This document shows, piece after piece, positions 4,730 through 6,147 of a stretch of DNA of 6,147 nt. Position numbers and translations under genes: made by a program. The notes under the pieces are model-generated. The model worked only from the letters and a program-made list of their open reading frames with translations. It was not told the origin of the DNA and made no database searches. The stretch's first letter is position 1; each line of letters starts with the position of its first letter. The stretch is from Angelakisella sp. (GTDB lineage: Bacteria > Bacillota > Clostridia > Oscillospirales > Ruminococcaceae), in contig JAAWGY010000147.1 in NCBI GenBank assembly GCA_022795575.1, positions 1 to 6,147 of the forward strand, written 5' to 3'.

Positions 4730-6004
4730 ATGTCCACACCGCTTGCCGACCGCATCCGCCCCCAGGCCCTCTCGGAGATGGTGGGGCAGCAGCACCTTTT
4801 GGGCCCCGGCGCGCTGCTGGGGCGCATTGCCCAAGGGGGCAGCATCCCCAACATGATCTTCTACGGCCCGTCGGGGGTGGGCAAGACCACTGCCGCCCGA
4901 ATTATCGCCAGGGCGGCGGGGAAGAAGCTGATCCGGCTGAACGGCACCACCGCCTCCACCGGGGACATCAAGGGGGTGATCGCCGGGCTGGGGGGCTTTG
5001 ACGCCATGGGCGGGGTGCTGCTCTACCTGGACGAGATCCAGTACCTAAACAAAAAGCAGCAGCAGACGCTGCTGGAGTTCATCGAGGACGGCTCCATCAC
5101 CCTGATCGCTTCCACCACCGAGAACCCCTACTTTTACGTCTACAACGCCATCCTAAGCCGCAGCACCGTCTTTGAGTTCAAGCCGGTGGAGGCGGCGGAG
5201 GTGGAGCGGTGCCTGGAGCGGGTGCTGGGGATACTCCGGGAGGAGGACCCGGCGGTAGAGGCGGAGGAGGGGGTACTGGCCCACATTGCCGCCAGCTGCG
5301 GCGGGGATGTGCGCAAGGCGGTAAACGCCCTGGAGCTATCCTACCTGGGGGCGGCGGCCACAGAGGGGGGCGGGGTGCGGCGGATCACTTTGGCGGACGC
5401 CAAGGCGGTTTCCCAGCGCAGCGCCATGCGGTATGACCGGGAGGGGGACCAGCACTACGACATCCTCTCGGCGCTGCAAAAGTCCATCCGGGGCAGTGAC
5501 GCCGACGCGGGACTGCATTATCTGGCCCGGCTGCTGGAGGCAGGGGACCTGCTTTCCCCCTGCCGGCGGCTGCTGGTGATTGCGGCGGAGGACATTGGGA
5601 TGGCGTACCCGATGGCGATGGCTATTGTGAAGGCCTGTGTGGATTCGGCGCTACAGCTGGGGCTGCCGGAGGCGCGGATCCCGCTGGCCGAGGCGGTGGT
5701 TCTGCTGGCGACCTCGCCCAAGTCCAACGCCTCTTACCTGGCGATAGATGCGGCGCTGGCGGATGTGCGGGCGGGGAAAGCGGGGGAGATTCCGCGGTGC
5801 TTGCAGAACAAGCATTATGACGGCGCGGATGCCAAGGTGAAGGGGCAGTTTTACCGGTATCCCCATGAGTTTCCGGGGCACTGGGTGGAGCAGCAGTACT
5901 TGCCGGACGGGTTGGTGGGGACGGTTTATTACCGGCCCGGGGAGAACAAGACGGAGCAGGCGGCGCGGGCTTACTGGGAGGGGATCAAGGGGCGGAGGGG
6001 GTAG
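4730..6004 (+). CDS. rarA: Replication-associated recombination protein A (AAA+ ATPase, MgsA/RarA)
   Basis: This is a 424-residue cytosolic ATPase of the RarA/MgsA/WRNIP1 family, related to clamp loader subunits and RuvB, that acts at stalled or gapped replication forks. It opens with the family start (PLADRIRPQALSEMVGQQHLLGPG). It then carries Walker A GPSGVGKTT (46-54, Lys52), Walker B LLYLDEIQ (97-104, Asp101/Glu102), sensor 1 STTENP (128-133), an SR arginine-finger motif (Ser143-Arg144) and sensor 2 GGDVRKAVNALE (191-202, Arg195). The C-terminal oligomerisation domain ends with the hallmark KHYDGA and YPHEFPGHWVEQQYLPDGL. Length matches the family. The start has an excellent ribosome binding site. 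No promoter is visible between the glyA terminator and this gene. Codon choice shifts along the gene: Ala is mostly GCC early and GCG in the last 142 codons. Confidence 0.96.
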   Translation: MSTPLADRIRPQALSEMVGQQHLLGPGALLGRIAQGGSIPNMIFYGPSGVGKTTAARIIARAAGKKLIRLNGTTASTGDIKGVIAGLGGFDAMGGVLLYLDEIQYLNKKQQQTLLEFIEDGSITLIASTTENPYFYVYNAILSRSTVFEFKPVEAAEVERCLERVLGILREEDPAVEAEEGVLAHIAASCGGDVRKAVNALELSYLGAAATEGGGVRRITLADAKAVSQRSAMRYDREGDQHYDILSALQKSIRGSDADAGLHYLARLLEAGDLLSPCRRLLVIAAEDIGMAYPMAMAIVKACVDSALQLGLPEARIPLAEAVVLLATSPKSNASYLAIDAALADVRAGKAGEIPRCLQNKHYDGADAKVKGQFYRYPHEFPGHWVEQQYLPDGLVGTVYYRPGENKTEQAARAYWEGIKGRRG

Positions 6005-6147
6005 GGGTTGCGAGGCTGCCTGTCCCTCACGTTGTGCCCGCCCGGGCTACCGGGCCGCAGGTCCAGGGCCGCGCAGGCCCTGGTCGCCCGCCGCAGCGGG
6101 CGAAACGCCCCAGGTTGACTATGATAACGGCAGGGCTTGTGTTTTTG
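6005..6147. other. Intergenic region after rarA with three packed hairpins
   Basis: The stems are GCCCGG/CCGGGC (6040-6045 and 6050-6055), CCAGGGCC/GGCCCTGG (6063-6070 and 6076-6083) and TCGCCCGC/GCGGGCGA (6084-6091 and 6096-6103). All are perfect, with loops of 4-5 nt. No T run follows directly; a short one (GTTTTTG) ends the window about 40 nt later. The cluster may stabilise the rarA mRNA end or slow polymerase, but it is not a standard terminator. No gene is visible. Confidence 0.55.
6060..6087 (-). repeat. Intergenic hairpin element, right copy, inverted relative to the left copy
   Basis: Read on the minus strand this is GCGACCAGGGC, an 8-nt spacer and CCCTGGACC. These are the same 11-nt and 9-nt arms as the element at 8-31, which has a 4-nt spacer. 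The stem is extended by one pair here. The flanking sequence (GCGGCC here, ACGGCC at the left copy) is partly similar too, which supports common origin rather than chance. Confidence 0.6.

Noticed and set aside
2869..4854. A 661-codon open frame on the minus strand opposite glyA
   Set aside because: It runs antisense through the whole of glyA and across the divergent promoters. It is rich in Gly/Pro/His/Val from mirrored G+C-rich codons and has no family motifs. It is a by-product of the scarcity of stop codons in high-G+C DNA.
6115..6143. A promoter at the right edge (TTGACT, 17-nt spacer, TGTGTT; or TATGAT at 6120-6125)
   Set aside because: The first pair has a poor -10 and the second has no -35. 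No downstream gene is visible before the window ends.

Overview
The window looks like a chromosomal segment of a high-G+C, anaerobic, gut-type Clostridia, most likely Oscillospiraceae (relatives of Flavonifractor, Pseudoflavonifractor or Intestinimonas). This is an inference. It rests on strongly G/C-ending codons, AGGAGG-type ribosome binding sites, the protein families present, and G+C-rich intergenic hairpins of the CCAGGGC/GCCCTGG type. No database search was possible.

Layout, left to right. Positions 1-470 hold no convincing gene. They carry a hairpin element, an imperfect tandem repeat, and a G/T-rich tract that on the minus strand would give a C-rich, G-poor transcript tail. Positions 471-3125 are a two-gene minus-strand operon: an MBOAT-family membrane O-acyltransferase (1746-3125), then a membrane-anchored DHHW/AlgX-like protein (471-1730). 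A gap of 15 nt separates them, and the ribosome binding site of the second gene overlaps the stop codon of the first. Positions 3126-3381 are a divergent intergenic region with one plausible SigA-type promoter on each strand. Positions 3382-4638 are glyA (serine hydroxymethyltransferase). Two G+C-rich hairpins follow, the second with a U tract. Positions 4730-6004 are rarA (AAA+ replication/recombination factor). The last 143 nt hold three closely packed hairpins, one of which is an inverted relative of the element at the left edge.

Functionally there are three units. The MBOAT/DHHW pair probably moves acetyl groups across the membrane and attaches them to a surface or exported glycan; the substrate cannot be read from sequence. 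glyA supplies glycine and one-carbon units and appears to have its own strong promoter and terminator. rarA acts at stalled replication forks. It begins only 18 nt after the U tract of the glyA terminator, so how it is transcribed is an open question.

I found no mobile element, CRISPR array, tRNA or rRNA, and nothing I would call a new biological system. The observations most worth following are the rut-like tail of the acyltransferase operon, the terminator immediately ahead of rarA, the change in codon usage along rarA, and the related inverted hairpin elements at both ends.
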